Part shown: positions 26,227-35,006 of the stretch, piece after piece
Position numbering within the stretch: the first letter of the stretch is position 1
How the letters are laid out: each line of letters begins with the position of its first letter
Made by a program: the position numbers and the translations under genes
Source: Opitutaceae bacterium EW11
GTDB taxonomy: Bacteria; Verrucomicrobiota; Verrucomicrobiia; Opitutales; Opitutaceae
DNA: 64,000 nucleotides
Direction of reading: 5' to 3'
NCBI GenBank assembly: GCA_003054665.1
Contig: QAYY01000011.1
Span: 408,654 to 472,653, forward strand
Notes under the pieces: model-generated
The model's database searches: none
Seen by the model: only the letters and a program-made list of their open reading frames with translations
Told to the model about the DNA's origin: nothing

Positions 26227-29200
26227 TTAAGCTCCGGAGGACATTTTCGGCAGCGTGAAATAGAGGGTCGCGCCGCGATCGACCTCGCCCTCGATCCACA
26301 CGCGGCCGCCGTGGCGATCCATCACGCGGCGCACACTCGCGAGTCCGATTCCCGTGCCGGGAAACTCCTGCGTGCTGTGAAGACGCTGGAATGCGCCGAA
26401 GAGCTTTTTCGAATACGTCATGTCGAAGCCGCAGCCGTTGTCGCGGACGAAGTAGATCGGTCCGGCAGGATCGTCCTTCACGCCGAATTCGATCCGGGCG
26501 CTGTCTTTTTTTCCCGTGTATTTCCAGGCGTTCGAAAACACGTTGTCCAACGCGATGCGGAGCAGAGCCGCGTCGCCCTGGACGATGCAGTTGGGTGCGA
26601 TGGCGAATTCGACGTTGCGCTCGGGGCCGGATTTCCTGAGGTCCGCCGCGATGACCTCCGCGATCTCGCTGAGGTTCACGCTGGAAAGGCGCATCTCGGT
26701 GCGGTTGATCCGGGAGAGCCGCAGGACGTCGTCGATCAATTGTCCCATCTTCTGGCTGGCGGATCGGACGGTGCGAAGATTCTCGCGCCCTTCGGCGTCG
26801 ATCTTGTCGGAGTAGTCCTCCAGCAGGATCCGGCTGAAGCCGTCGATGCTGCGCAGCGGCGCGCGGAGATCGTGCGAGACGGAGTAGCTGAAGGACTCCA
26901 GCTCCTTGTTCGCCGCCTCGAGCTGGGCGGTGCGAATCTTCACGCGCTCGTCGAGTTCCTGATTGAGCCGGCGGATGGCCTCTTCGGCGCGTTTTCGTTC
27001 GATCAACCGCCACATGCCTTCCATCAGCAGCGTGAGCTGGCGGACGTCGGCGTCGTTGTAGTCCCCGTCCTTGTTGCCCACGCCGGCGACGAGCACGATC
27101 TTCCCGCCGACGATGACCGGTAGATTCATGTGGCGCTTCAAACGCACGTGCCCCTCCGGCATGCCTCGTTTCCACGGATTCGCGGCTTCGTAATCGTTGG
27201 TCACGATCGGGCGGCGCTGTCGGACGGCTTCGCCCCAGAGGCCGGTCGTTTCGAGGCGGAAAACGCGGGGCGCATTTTGCACCCGGCACGACTCCATCGC
27301 TTCCTTTGACCAGAGCTGCATCGTCAGGACGGTCTCGTCGTCGTTCACGAACGCGAGGTAGCCGAGCCTGCTGCTGGTCAGTCGGACCGCGGCCTGAAAC
27401 GCGTACTCCATGATTTCGGCCTCGGTGGCGGACGCCATCTGGTTCAGCTGGAGGAGGGCGTCGATCCGCTCCGCGTTGAGCCGAAACGCCTCTTCCGCCT
27501 CCTTGCGCGCCGTGATGTCGCGTCCCTCCGCGATCAGCTGGACGACGCTTCCCTCCGAATCGACGATCGGTTTGATCGAGAAGTCGACGTGCCGCGTCTG
27601 GCCCGTTTTCGCCAGGTGGGTCACCTCGAGCCGCAGGAGCCGGCCGCCGGCCGCCTCGCGCACCGCTAAGCGGATACGCTCCTGGAGCTCCGGAGAATGC
27701 GACCACCAGGGCGTGAGCCAGAACGGCTTGCCGACCACTTCCTCCGCGGTGGTCCCGATCATCGTCAGCGCCGCTTGGTTGGTTTCCAGAAGTGCGCCGT
27801 CGACGGAGAGCACGCCGATGAGCTGGAACGTTTGGTCGAAGACGGCGTGAAATCTCTGTTCGCTCTGGCGCAGCGCCTCCTCGGTCCGTTTGCGCTCCTC
27901 GATTTCGGCGAGCAGGCGTGCGTTCGCGGCCTTGAGTTCGGACGTTCGCTCCGAGACCCGCTGCTCGAGCTGATCGTGCGCCTGCTGCAGCGCTTGCTGG
28001 ATTTCGACGCGGTCCGCGATTTCCCGAAGAAGCCGGGAATTGGCGTCGCTCAGCTCCGCGGTGCGCGCTTTCACCTGGTCCTCGAGGAAGTCGCGATACT
28101 GCCTCAATTCGCCCTCCGCGGTTTCGAGGGCGGAAATCTTCTTCTCCAGGTCGGCATAGAGACCGGCGTTTTCGATCGAGATGGCGGCCTGGGCGGCGAG
28201 GGCCCGGAGAACCTCGAGACGTTCGGCGGTGAACACTTCGGCCGCGAGGCTGTTTTCGAGGTAAAGGATGCCCGAGAGTTTGCCTTGGTAAACGACCGGG
28301 AGGCAGAGCAGGGACCGGATGCGGCCCTCGACGACATGCGGGTCGGTCCCGTAGGTGCGGTCCCGGTGGGCGTCTCCCAACACGACGTGGCTCTGGGTGC
28401 GCGCCACGTAGTTGAGCACTGAATGCGCGATGTCCGTCGAAGCCTCCGCGGGAGTGCCCTGCATCGTCTCCACGCCGTCGCGCGTGGCGCGCGCCTGGAC
28501 GAGGAGGCGTCCTCCGGCGCTCTGGATCAGGATTCCCCGTTCCGCTCCGGCGCTCTCGACGACGATGCCCATCAGCTTTTCGAGCAGCCGCCCGAGCCGG
28601 ACCTCCTGGGAAAGCGTCTGGGAGGCCTTCAGGATCGCGACGGTATCGAGCGGAGTGGAAACGCCCTCGGCCTTCAGCCGCTGCTCCATATCGCGGACTT
28701 TCCGGTTCGCTCCCCACGAACGGTACGCATCAGCGGCTTTCCGAAGCGAGAAAGCCGCGAGGTCCTCCCGGCCGACGCCCTGGTGGAACACCGCTTCGCG
28801 CTCGTACGCGAGAGCCTCGTCCTGGATGTAGCCGTTTTCCCGGGAGAGGCGGATGGCGTGCTTGAAATGCTCCATTGCTCGGTCGTTCTCCCCCTTGAGC
28901 CGGGCGCGCTCGGCCTCGAGGAGCGCGAGCTTGTGGGCGAAGTTGAACGGGGCGAGGGCGGCCCACTGCTTGAACCGGTCGATCAGCGGCGCGGCGAAGG
29001 CCGCCGTCGACGGCTGGGCGAGCAGGGCCATGGCGTAATAGAAAGTCTGGTACGCGTTGTACAGGTAGCTGTGCCCCGCCTCGGCGTGGGCTTCGGCGAG
29101 CCGCCCCGACTCGATCGCGCCCGCGTAGTCGCCGAAGAGATACTGCAGCATCATCCGGCAGTAGAGGGTCCGCAGGACCAGGAGGGAGTTGTTTTCCTTG

Positions 29201-32200
29201 ATCCAGGTCGGCAGCAGCTTCGTTTCGTCGAACAGCTCGCCCGAGAGCCGGCGCGGATCCGCGGGATTCCCGCGCAGGTTTTCCACCAGCTGGCCGAACA
29301 TGCGCACGGTGTAGGTTTGATACGGCAGACGGGTGCGCTCGATCGCCTCGATGTACTCCAGCTGTTTCCGATGCACCGATTCGAGCGGCGCTCCCGTGCA
29401 GAAAAGGTAACCGCAATGGTGGATGGCGCCGAGGCAGGCGGACTCGACGTCGCCCGCCTCGAGCCCGCGGCGGTAGACGTCGAGGAGCGGGCCGACGCAG
29501 TCGCGCACGTTTTCTTTCCAGGGCCGGATCTGGGCGTGAAAGAGCAGGCACACCTTCGGCTCGAGTTCCGGCGCCGGCAGGCGTTGCAGGACTTCGAGCG
29601 CGAGCCGGCCGAAACGGTAGCCGAGATCCACGCCCCCGGGATCGGTGCAATGAAGGGCCCCGTACCAGCCGTAGGCGTCGGCGGCCATGGGCGAGTTTCC
29701 CTCCTCCGCGGCGAGCAGGACCATTCGCGCGACGATGGCCTTGAGAAACTCCCGATGCGCGCGGTGGGCCGGCGCGGGAAGCTGCATCATCACCCGCATC
29801 GCGGCGAGATGCCGCGCGTCGGACATCCGCGGGAGGTCTGCCAGCGCCTCGACCGAGCCGGCTTTCTCGGCGAGCTGCCGCTCCCACTCGGCTCCCCCGG
29901 CCGCGACCTCGTCGGGGCTGGACGGCAGATCGAGGTCGAGTTCGTTCAGGGCCTCCAGACCGGCCTTGATCGCCTCGGCGTCCTGATTCTGCGCCGTGTG
30001 AAGGAGAATCCGGCACTCATGGACCCTGATGCGGGTGTAGAGATCGGCGGTGTGGGCGAGGACCTCCTTGGCCAGCAGGGCGGCGCGATCGAAGTTGGCG
30101 CTCAAGTATTCGGCCTCCATGGCCTCCACGAACAGGGCGAGGGCGAGTTCATGTCGCCGCGTCCAGCGATCGGCCGGGAGCAGCCCGACCCCCATGCTCA
30201 GGTACCGGATCGCCGCCTGGTAGGCCACCGCACGTTTGGCTTTTCGTCCGGCGCGCAGATTCAGGTCTGCAAGCTCGAGGAGCTCGCCGTCGCTCGTGAG
30301 CAACTGGAAGCCCTCGTTCAGTTGATCCACGACGAGAAAAATCCCGTCGTCCAGCAGGCTGGGCGGAGTCCGTCCGAGCAGCAGCCTCCCCAGCCGGAGG
30401 TGGGCCTGCCGGCGCTGTTTTTTTGGCAGCAGCGCGTACGCCGCCTGCCGCACTCGGTCGTGGGAGAACTCGAACGACTCCGAGGCCGCGGAGGATCCTG
30501 TGGCTTCGACCCGAGGAGCGCGCACGGCGCCGCCTGGGCGTATCAAACCGGCGGTTACGGCGGGACGCAGGAGCCCGGGAATGTCGCCCCCCGCGCGCCC
30601 GGCAATCTCGACAAGGTCCGAGATCGTGAACCGGTTTCCCGCGCAGGCCGCGAGCGAAAGGAGCCCGCGAGTTTCGGCCGGGAGCGTCTCGAAGCGCTCC
30701 GTCATCAGTCTCGCGACGCCGCCGGTCGTCTCCTTCCGACGAATCGCCTCTGCGTCCCACTGCCAGGCTCGTTTCTCCCAGTCGAAGCGGAGAAGACCTT
30801 CGCCGGAAAGCGAGGACAGGAGTTGCCGGACGAGAAGGGGATTGCCGTTCGTCTTCTCCATCACGAGCTGCGCGAGGGGGGAGGCGGCGGAGACATCGAC
30901 GGTGAGCGCGTCGGCGACGAGGTCGTTGGTCGCGGCGAGGGGGAGGTTTTCCAGTACGATTGTGCGGGTGAAAGATTTCAGCGGACGGAGTCTTTCCACC
31001 ACCGGGGCGAGCGGGTGCTCCGCATCGACTTCGTCGTTTCGGTACGCGCCGACGAACGCGATCGGCCGCGCGTCCAGGTCCGAAAGCAGGAGGTCGAGCA
31101 CGTGCAACGACGCCTGGTCGGCCCACTGCAGATTGTCGAGAAACAGCACCAGCGGCTGGCCAACCCGGGCGAGAGCCTGGATGAAGCTGTGGAAGACGCG
31201 CAGAAACCGGTGCTGCGCTTCCGCCGGACCGAGCGCGAGCGCGGCGGGCTGCGGCCCGATCACCAGTTCAAGGCGAGGCAGCATGTCCACGAGCAGCCGC
31301 CCGTTGCCGCCGGCGGTGTCGAGGATCCGCGCCTTCCAATCCGCCAGCTTCGCCGTGTTTTCCGTGAGCGCGAGATCCACGAACTCGTCGAAGGCCTGCA
31401 GCAGTCCGGCGTAGGGAAGGTGGCGTTGCGTGCCATCGTAGCTTCCCTCGACAAAGATGCCTCCCAAACCGGCGACGAACCGACGAAGGCTGTCGACCAG
31501 CGCGCTCTTTCCGACGCCGGTCGGTCCGGAGACAAAGACCACGCGGCCGTGGCCGGCGGCGGCGTCCCGCACCGCCTGCTTCAGCCCGAGGAGTTCCTGT
31601 TCGCGGCCCACGAGCCGATCGGAAAGCTGAAGGACGCCGCGATGGTCCGCGGTGCCGAGCGGGAATGCTTCGACTCGGCCGGTCTGCTGGAGCTGATCGA
31701 GGCAGATGGCGAGGTCGGCACGGAGTCCGAAAGCAGATTGGTAACGCTCGTCCGCGTCCTTGGCCAGGAGGCGTAGGAGGATCGTCGATACGGATTCCGG
31801 GATCCCAGAATCCACCTCCCGAGGCGGAACAGGACTCTGCGCGAGGTGGCAGTGAATGAGTTCCGAAGGATCGCTCGCGGAGAACACCGGCCTCCCCGTG
31901 AACACCTCGTAGAGCACGGCGCCGAGCGAATACAGATCCGATCGTTGGTCGACCGGGCGGTTGGTGCGTCCGGTTCGCTCCGGAGAAATGCAGGCGGCGA
32001 AGACTTCCTCGGGGTCGGACGTTTCGGCGACGGCTTCCTCTCCGGCTCGGCAGGCGCTTCCCAGATCGATCAGTGTCGCGGAGAATGGGCGGGCTGCGGT
32101 GACGAGAATGTGGTCGCCGGTGAGGTTGCGGTGAACGAGGCCGAGGCGATGCAGTTCGTCGAGCGCCCCGGAGATGGCGACTGCGACCTCGAGGTTCTCC

Positions 32201-32520
32201 TCGAGCGAGCGCCGCGTCTGGACAAACTCCTCCCGCAGCGTTGCTTCTTCGCGATACTCCAGGACCAGCGCGGGGTGCTCGCCGACCCGGATCTCCGCCA
32301 GAGCGCGCCGGATGCGCGGAGAATCGATGCCCGCGGACAGGGCATATTCGTTGGCGAGCCGCTTCGCGTGCAGGGGGCTGCCGTCGCCGGGGCGGAGGGC
32401 CTTGACGACGACGGGGCGGTCGAAGGCGCTCTCCCGCTCGAGGTGGAGCACGTACGTGCGTCCCTCGTGGATGCAGGGGAGGGAGGCGAGCGCCTGCGGC
32501 GTGAGTTTGCGCGTCTTCAT
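26227..32520 (-). CDS. Kinase-like/AAA/TPR/GAF/PAS/GAF/histidine kinase multi-sensor protein
   Basis: A 2097-residue cytoplasmic signalling protein, start ATG 32520 (MKTRKLTPQAL), overlapping the DUF1638 stop by four bases. Residues about 15-290 are an Hanks-type kinase-like domain with Lys40 (VVVKALRPG), but HRD is changed to H130-R-N132 (LVHRNLTGDHILV) and DFG is DLG152-154. About 310-590 is an AAA/STAND ATPase (P-loop GPTGVGKSAL, Lys338; Walker B LVLFLDNLQWAD). A long helical TPR-like region spans about 600-1250. A GAF domain (about 1300-1450), coiled coil, PAS (about 1550-1675) and second GAF (about 1690-1840) follow. A HisKA with His1883 (VSHDLRAPLRSIDGF) and an HATPase (GTGIGLASVRRVMDRHGG) complete it. 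The architecture matches known multi-sensor multi-kinases. Being last in the mtaCB operon suggests it senses or regulates that pathway. Confidence 0.92.
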   Translation of the reverse strand: MKTRKLTPQALASLPCIHEGRTYVLHLERESAFDRPVVVKALRPGDGSPLHAKRLANEYALSAGIDSPRIRRALAEIRVGEHPALVLEYREEATLREEFVQTRRSLEENLEVAVAISGALDELHRLGLVHRNLTGDHILVTAARPFSATLIDLGSACRAGEEAVAETSDPEEVFAACISPERTGRTNRPVDQRSDLYSLGAVLYEVFTGRPVFSASDPSELIHCHLAQSPVPPREVDSGIPESVSTILLRLLAKDADERYQSAFGLRADLAICLDQLQQTGRVEAFPLGTADHRGVLQLSDRLVGREQELLGLKQAVRDAAAGHGRVVFVSGPTGVGKSALVDSLRRFVAGLGGIFVEGSYDGTQRHLPYAGLLQAFDEFVDLALTENTAKLADWKARILDTAGGNGRLLVDMLPRLELVIGPQPAALALGPAEAQHRFLRVFHSFIQALARVGQPLVLFLDNLQWADQASLHVLDLLLSDLDARPIAFVGAYRNDEVDAEHPLAPVVERLRPLKSFTRTIVLENLPLAATNDLVADALTVDVSAASPLAQLVMEKTNGNPLLVRQLLSSLSGEGLLRFDWEKRAWQWDAEAIRRKETTGGVARLMTERFETLPAETRGLLSLAACAGNRFTISDLVEIAGRAGGDIPGLLRPAVTAGLIRPGGAVRAPRVEATGSSAASESFEFSHDRVRQAAYALLPKKQRRQAHLRLGRLLLGRTPPSLLDDGIFLVVDQLNEGFQLLTSDGELLELADLNLRAGRKAKRAVAYQAAIRYLSMGVGLLPADRWTRRHELALALFVEAMEAEYLSANFDRAALLAKEVLAHTADLYTRIRVHECRILLHTAQNQDAEAIKAGLEALNELDLDLPSSPDEVAAGGAEWERQLAEKAGSVEALADLPRMSDARHLAAMRVMMQLPAPAHRAHREFLKAIVARMVLLAAEEGNSPMAADAYGWYGALHCTDPGGVDLGYRFGRLALEVLQRLPAPELEPKVCLLFHAQIRPWKENVRDCVGPLLDVYRRGLEAGDVESACLGAIHHCGYLFCTGAPLESVHRKQLEYIEAIERTRLPYQTYTVRMFGQLVENLRGNPADPRRLSGELFDETKLLPTWIKENNSLLVLRTLYCRMMLQYLFGDYAGAIESGRLAEAHAEAGHSYLYNAYQTFYYAMALLAQPSTAAFAAPLIDRFKQWAALAPFNFAHKLALLEAERARLKGENDRAMEHFKHAIRLSRENGYIQDEALAYEREAVFHQGVGREDLAAFSLRKAADAYRSWGANRKVRDMEQRLKAEGVSTPLDTVAILKASQTLSQEVRLGRLLEKLMGIVVESAGAERGILIQSAGGRLLVQARATRDGVETMQGTPAEASTDIAHSVLNYVARTQSHVVLGDAHRDRTYGTDPHVVEGRIRSLLCLPVVYQGKLSGILYLENSLAAEVFTAERLEVLRALAAQAAISIENAGLYADLEKKISALETAEGELRQYRDFLEDQVKARTAELSDANSRLLREIADRVEIQQALQQAHDQLEQRVSERTSELKAANARLLAEIEERKRTEEALRQSEQRFHAVFDQTFQLIGVLSVDGALLETNQAALTMIGTTAEEVVGKPFWLTPWWSHSPELQERIRLAVREAAGGRLLRLEVTHLAKTGQTRHVDFSIKPIVDSEGSVVQLIAEGRDITARKEAEEAFRLNAERIDALLQLNQMASATEAEIMEYAFQAAVRLTSSRLGYLAFVNDDETVLTMQLWSKEAMESCRVQNAPRVFRLETTGLWGEAVRQRRPIVTNDYEAANPWKRGMPEGHVRLKRHMNLPVIVGGKIVLVAGVGNKDGDYNDADVRQLTLLMEGMWRLIERKRAEEAIRRLNQELDERVKIRTAQLEAANKELESFSYSVSHDLRAPLRSIDGFSRILLEDYSDKIDAEGRENLRTVRSASQKMGQLIDDVLRLSRINRTEMRLSSVNLSEIAEVIAADLRKSGPERNVEFAIAPNCIVQGDAALLRIALDNVFSNAWKYTGKKDSARIEFGVKDDPAGPIYFVRDNGCGFDMTYSKKLFGAFQRLHSTQEFPGTGIGLASVRRVMDRHGGRVWIEGEVDRGATLYFTLPKMSSGA

Positions 32521-33299
32521 TCCGCCGGCCTCCGTTCCCCCACGCCCGCCTGGACGCAGCTTTTCGCCTCGCTCCAGGCCTTGGCCAGGAGGGCGAGCGT
32601 ACCCTGGCATACCTCAAGCCGGAGTCCGGTCTTTTCGCTAAATTCCTGGCCGCGCCGGCGCATTTCGGTTTCGGGCAACACCGGTGTGGTCACCAGCAGG
32701 GCGCGCTCGTATCCGGCCAGGGTCCGCGCCAGGGCGGGCTGGGCGATTTCGCCGGTGCGCGAATCGAGCATCCGCTTCCAATGCTGCGTCCATCCCGGCG
32801 TGAGGAAAAACGTACCGGGAACCCTGCACTGTTCGCCGTGGTACCGGTCCCTGCCGCCGAGGCACAGCGCGATGCAGTCGTCGACGGGGTGGCATCCGTC
32901 CATCGGCAGGAACACCGGGATATCCACGTCGAGGACCGCCCGCGGATCCTCGAGCGCGTTGCCGCACAGCCCGTAGCCGAGCAGCAGGGCTTCCACGTGC
33001 GGGCGAAGCTCGCGGGCCGCGGCGGCGATCGCGCCGCTCAGGACGGAGCGCGTCCGGTGCAGGCCGAGCCGAAGAACGCGTATCAGAGCCTCCACTTCAT
33101 GGTCGGGCTCGGGCCCGAACGCGTGGACGTGGGGAAGGCGCTGGACGTAGCGGAGGGGACTCGCCTCCAGCAGGTCGGCCAACCGGGCGGAGGTCGCGTT
33201 TTCCAGGATGCTGACGCGATCGACGTCCGGGTCCGACGCGAGCAGCTGCGCGAACTCGAGTTCGAGGACTTCGCAGGTGACGATGCCGATGACGGCCAT
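32517..33299 (-). CDS. DUF1638 protein of the corrinoid methyltransferase operon
   Basis: A 260-residue cytoplasmic protein. The family is recognised from TCEVLELEFAQLL, LLGYGLCGNAL, a PMDGCHPVDDCIALCLGG core and GTFFLTPGWTQHW. Four conserved-looking cysteines (in GLCGN, DGCH, DDCIALC) could hold a metal or cofactor. DUF1638 genes are commonly found beside corrinoid-dependent methyltransferases and their activases, but their biochemical role is not established as far as I know. It starts 12 bases after the ramA-like gene and overlaps the multi-sensor kinase gene by four bases, so it is within the operon. Confidence 0.85.
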   Translation of the reverse strand: MAVIGIVTCEVLELEFAQLLASDPDVDRVSILENATSARLADLLEASPLRYVQRLPHVHAFGPEPDHEVEALIRVLRLGLHRTRSVLSGAIAAAARELRPHVEALLLGYGLCGNALEDPRAVLDVDIPVFLPMDGCHPVDDCIALCLGGRDRYHGEQCRVPGTFFLTPGWTQHWKRMLDSRTGEIAQPALARTLAGYERALLVTTPVLPETEMRRRGQEFSEKTGLRLEVCQGTLALLAKAWSEAKSCVQAGVGERRPAE

Positions 33300-33311
33300 G
33301 GCGGAGGGGTG

Positions 33312-35006
33312 TCACGCGATCGGAGCGGCGCGGGACGCAGTGGCTTCGAAAAAGGCGTTGAGATGGAAAACGCCCGACGGGCAGGCCGGCTCGCAGCGGC
33401 GACACGCGACGCCGTTGCACAGAGCCTGGGTCAGGGAAAGCGTGGGAGGCTCGAAAATCCCCTCCAGCGCGAGGGCTCCGGCCGGGCAGGCGTCGAGGCA
33501 GGCGCGGCAGCCGGTGCAGCCGTCCAGGCGCAGGCCGACGACGAGACCCACGCGCTGAAGCGTCGCCAGTCCCATGCGTCCGTGATCCTCGATGTCGCGT
33601 TCCGCCTCGTGAACCACGACAGGAGTTCCCGAGACGGGCGGAAGCTCGGGAAGTCCGTATTGCCGGAGAAGGTCGCGGTACGTCGCCATCGGCATGCCCT
33701 CCGTCCAGCGCGAGAGTTCCAGGACATACACGCGGGAGAACGTCTTGGTCGCGGCGAACAGGCAATGCGTCTCCCGCAGCTTCGTCGCGAGAGCGTCCAG
33801 GGCGTCCAGTTTTTCCGGCTCGAGAGCCAGGTCTCGCGCGAGGGCGAGCGAGGTGTTCCCGATGTGGCGCACGGTTTTCACCAGCGGCGGAACCAAACCC
33901 AGCCGTCGCGCCTTGATCGCGTCCATGTAGGTGCCGGACGCTCCCGCGAGGTAGGCGGTGCGGACGTCCTCGACGTTCGCGCCGGCCTCGTTCAGGAGCG
34001 TGAAATACCCGGCCCGGACGGCGCCGATCGCCTTCCCGGCTTCGGCGACGTCGGCCTCCGTGAGAAAGATCCCGTCGCCGAAATGCAGCCGGCGGTCGCC
34101 GGTGAGTATCCGCGGCGGCACGACGAGGCCGCGCTCCATTCCCTGGTCCATCGCCGCGATGGTCCCCGTGCCCGTGATCTTGGTCGCGGGCACTCCCGCC
34201 GCGCCATCGGACTCGGCCGGTTTTCTCAGATCCACGAGCGCGCCGGGCGCCGGTTGCATCGCCGCGTCGAGGACGATCAGCCGGTGCAGGTCTCCTTCGG
34301 CGATGAGGTCGGCAATCGTGCCGGGCATGGCGAGGGAGCCGCAGACGATATGCTGCCCCTCGAGCGCCGGACCGGCGGCGGCCGAACCGGTGAAAAGGCG
34401 CCCGCGGTGGAGCAGAGCCATCTCGGCGTTCGTGCCGTAGTCGATCGCGATGGCGGTTTCTTCCCGGTCGGTGATCCCCGACCGCACGATCAACGCCAGC
34501 GCGTCCGCGCCGACCTCGTGGCGCACGGCGGGTGGGACGATGACGGCACATCCCGAAGGCAGGGCGAGGCCGGGGAATTCCGACGCGGGGCGCACCGTTG
34601 CGGCGCGTTCCGGAGGCTCGACTCCGAGCGCCTTCAGCTTGCGAGGACCGGCGAAGGCCAGGTCTCTGATCTCTGACCCCTGGAAGAGCGAGAGCTGCGT
34701 GGGATTCCCGCATACCGCCAGACGAACGACCTCGCCGTTGCCGGTGTGGAGGAGCCCGATGAGCTGATTGACCGTCTGCAGGATGATCTCGCGCGCGGTC
34801 TCCACGCCCAGTTCCAGTGCGAAATGGAGGTGGTCGATGACGTTGGCGCCAGGCAGCGGATGCCGCGCGGTGACCGCCGTCGAGATCACCTCGCCCGAGG
34901 ACAGATCAAGGACCTGGGCGCGAAATCCGCTCGTGCCCAAATCCATGGCGACGGCCAGGCGGGCCCGGCCGCGCGCAGTCGGAGGGGTGGCGGGCGCAGC
35001 GGTCAT
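33312..35006 (-). CDS. RamA-like ATP-dependent corrinoid activation protein with ferredoxin tail
   Basis: A 564-residue protein, start ATG 35006, overlapping the mtaB stop (ATGA). Residues about 15-490 are the ASKHA-type ATPase/DUF4445 domain of corrinoid activases (VAMDLGTSGFRAQVLDLSSG, AIAIDYGTNAEMALLH, TGTGTIAAM). The C-terminus is a two-cluster ferredoxin: Cys497/500/503/507 (CTGCRACLDACPAGAL) and Cys530/535/538/542 (CNGVACRRCEPACP), each able to ligate a [4Fe-4S] cluster. This C-terminal arrangement is that of RamA, not of RACo, which has an N-terminal [2Fe-2S] domain. By family knowledge it uses ATP to drive reduction of inactive Co(II) corrinoid to Co(I), here most likely on the MtaC encoded two genes upstream. 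Confidence 0.9.
   Translation of the reverse strand: MTAAPATPPTARGRARLAVAMDLGTSGFRAQVLDLSSGEVISTAVTARHPLPGANVIDHLHFALELGVETAREIILQTVNQLIGLLHTGNGEVVRLAVCGNPTQLSLFQGSEIRDLAFAGPRKLKALGVEPPERAATVRPASEFPGLALPSGCAVIVPPAVRHEVGADALALIVRSGITDREETAIAIDYGTNAEMALLHRGRLFTGSAAAGPALEGQHIVCGSLAMPGTIADLIAEGDLHRLIVLDAAMQPAPGALVDLRKPAESDGAAGVPATKITGTGTIAAMDQGMERGLVVPPRILTGDRRLHFGDGIFLTEADVAEAGKAIGAVRAGYFTLLNEAGANVEDVRTAYLAGASGTYMDAIKARRLGLVPPLVKTVRHIGNTSLALARDLALEPEKLDALDALATKLRETHCLFAATKTFSRVYVLELSRWTEGMPMATYRDLLRQYGLPELPPVSGTPVVVHEAERDIEDHGRMGLATLQRVGLVVGLRLDGCTGCRACLDACPAGALALEGIFEPPTLSLTQALCNGVACRRCEPACPSGVFHLNAFFEATASRAAPIA

Noticed and set aside
28423-31776. 1117-codon plus-strand open frame
   Set aside because: It is antisense to the multi-sensor kinase gene. 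Its length is due to high GC; no domain is present.
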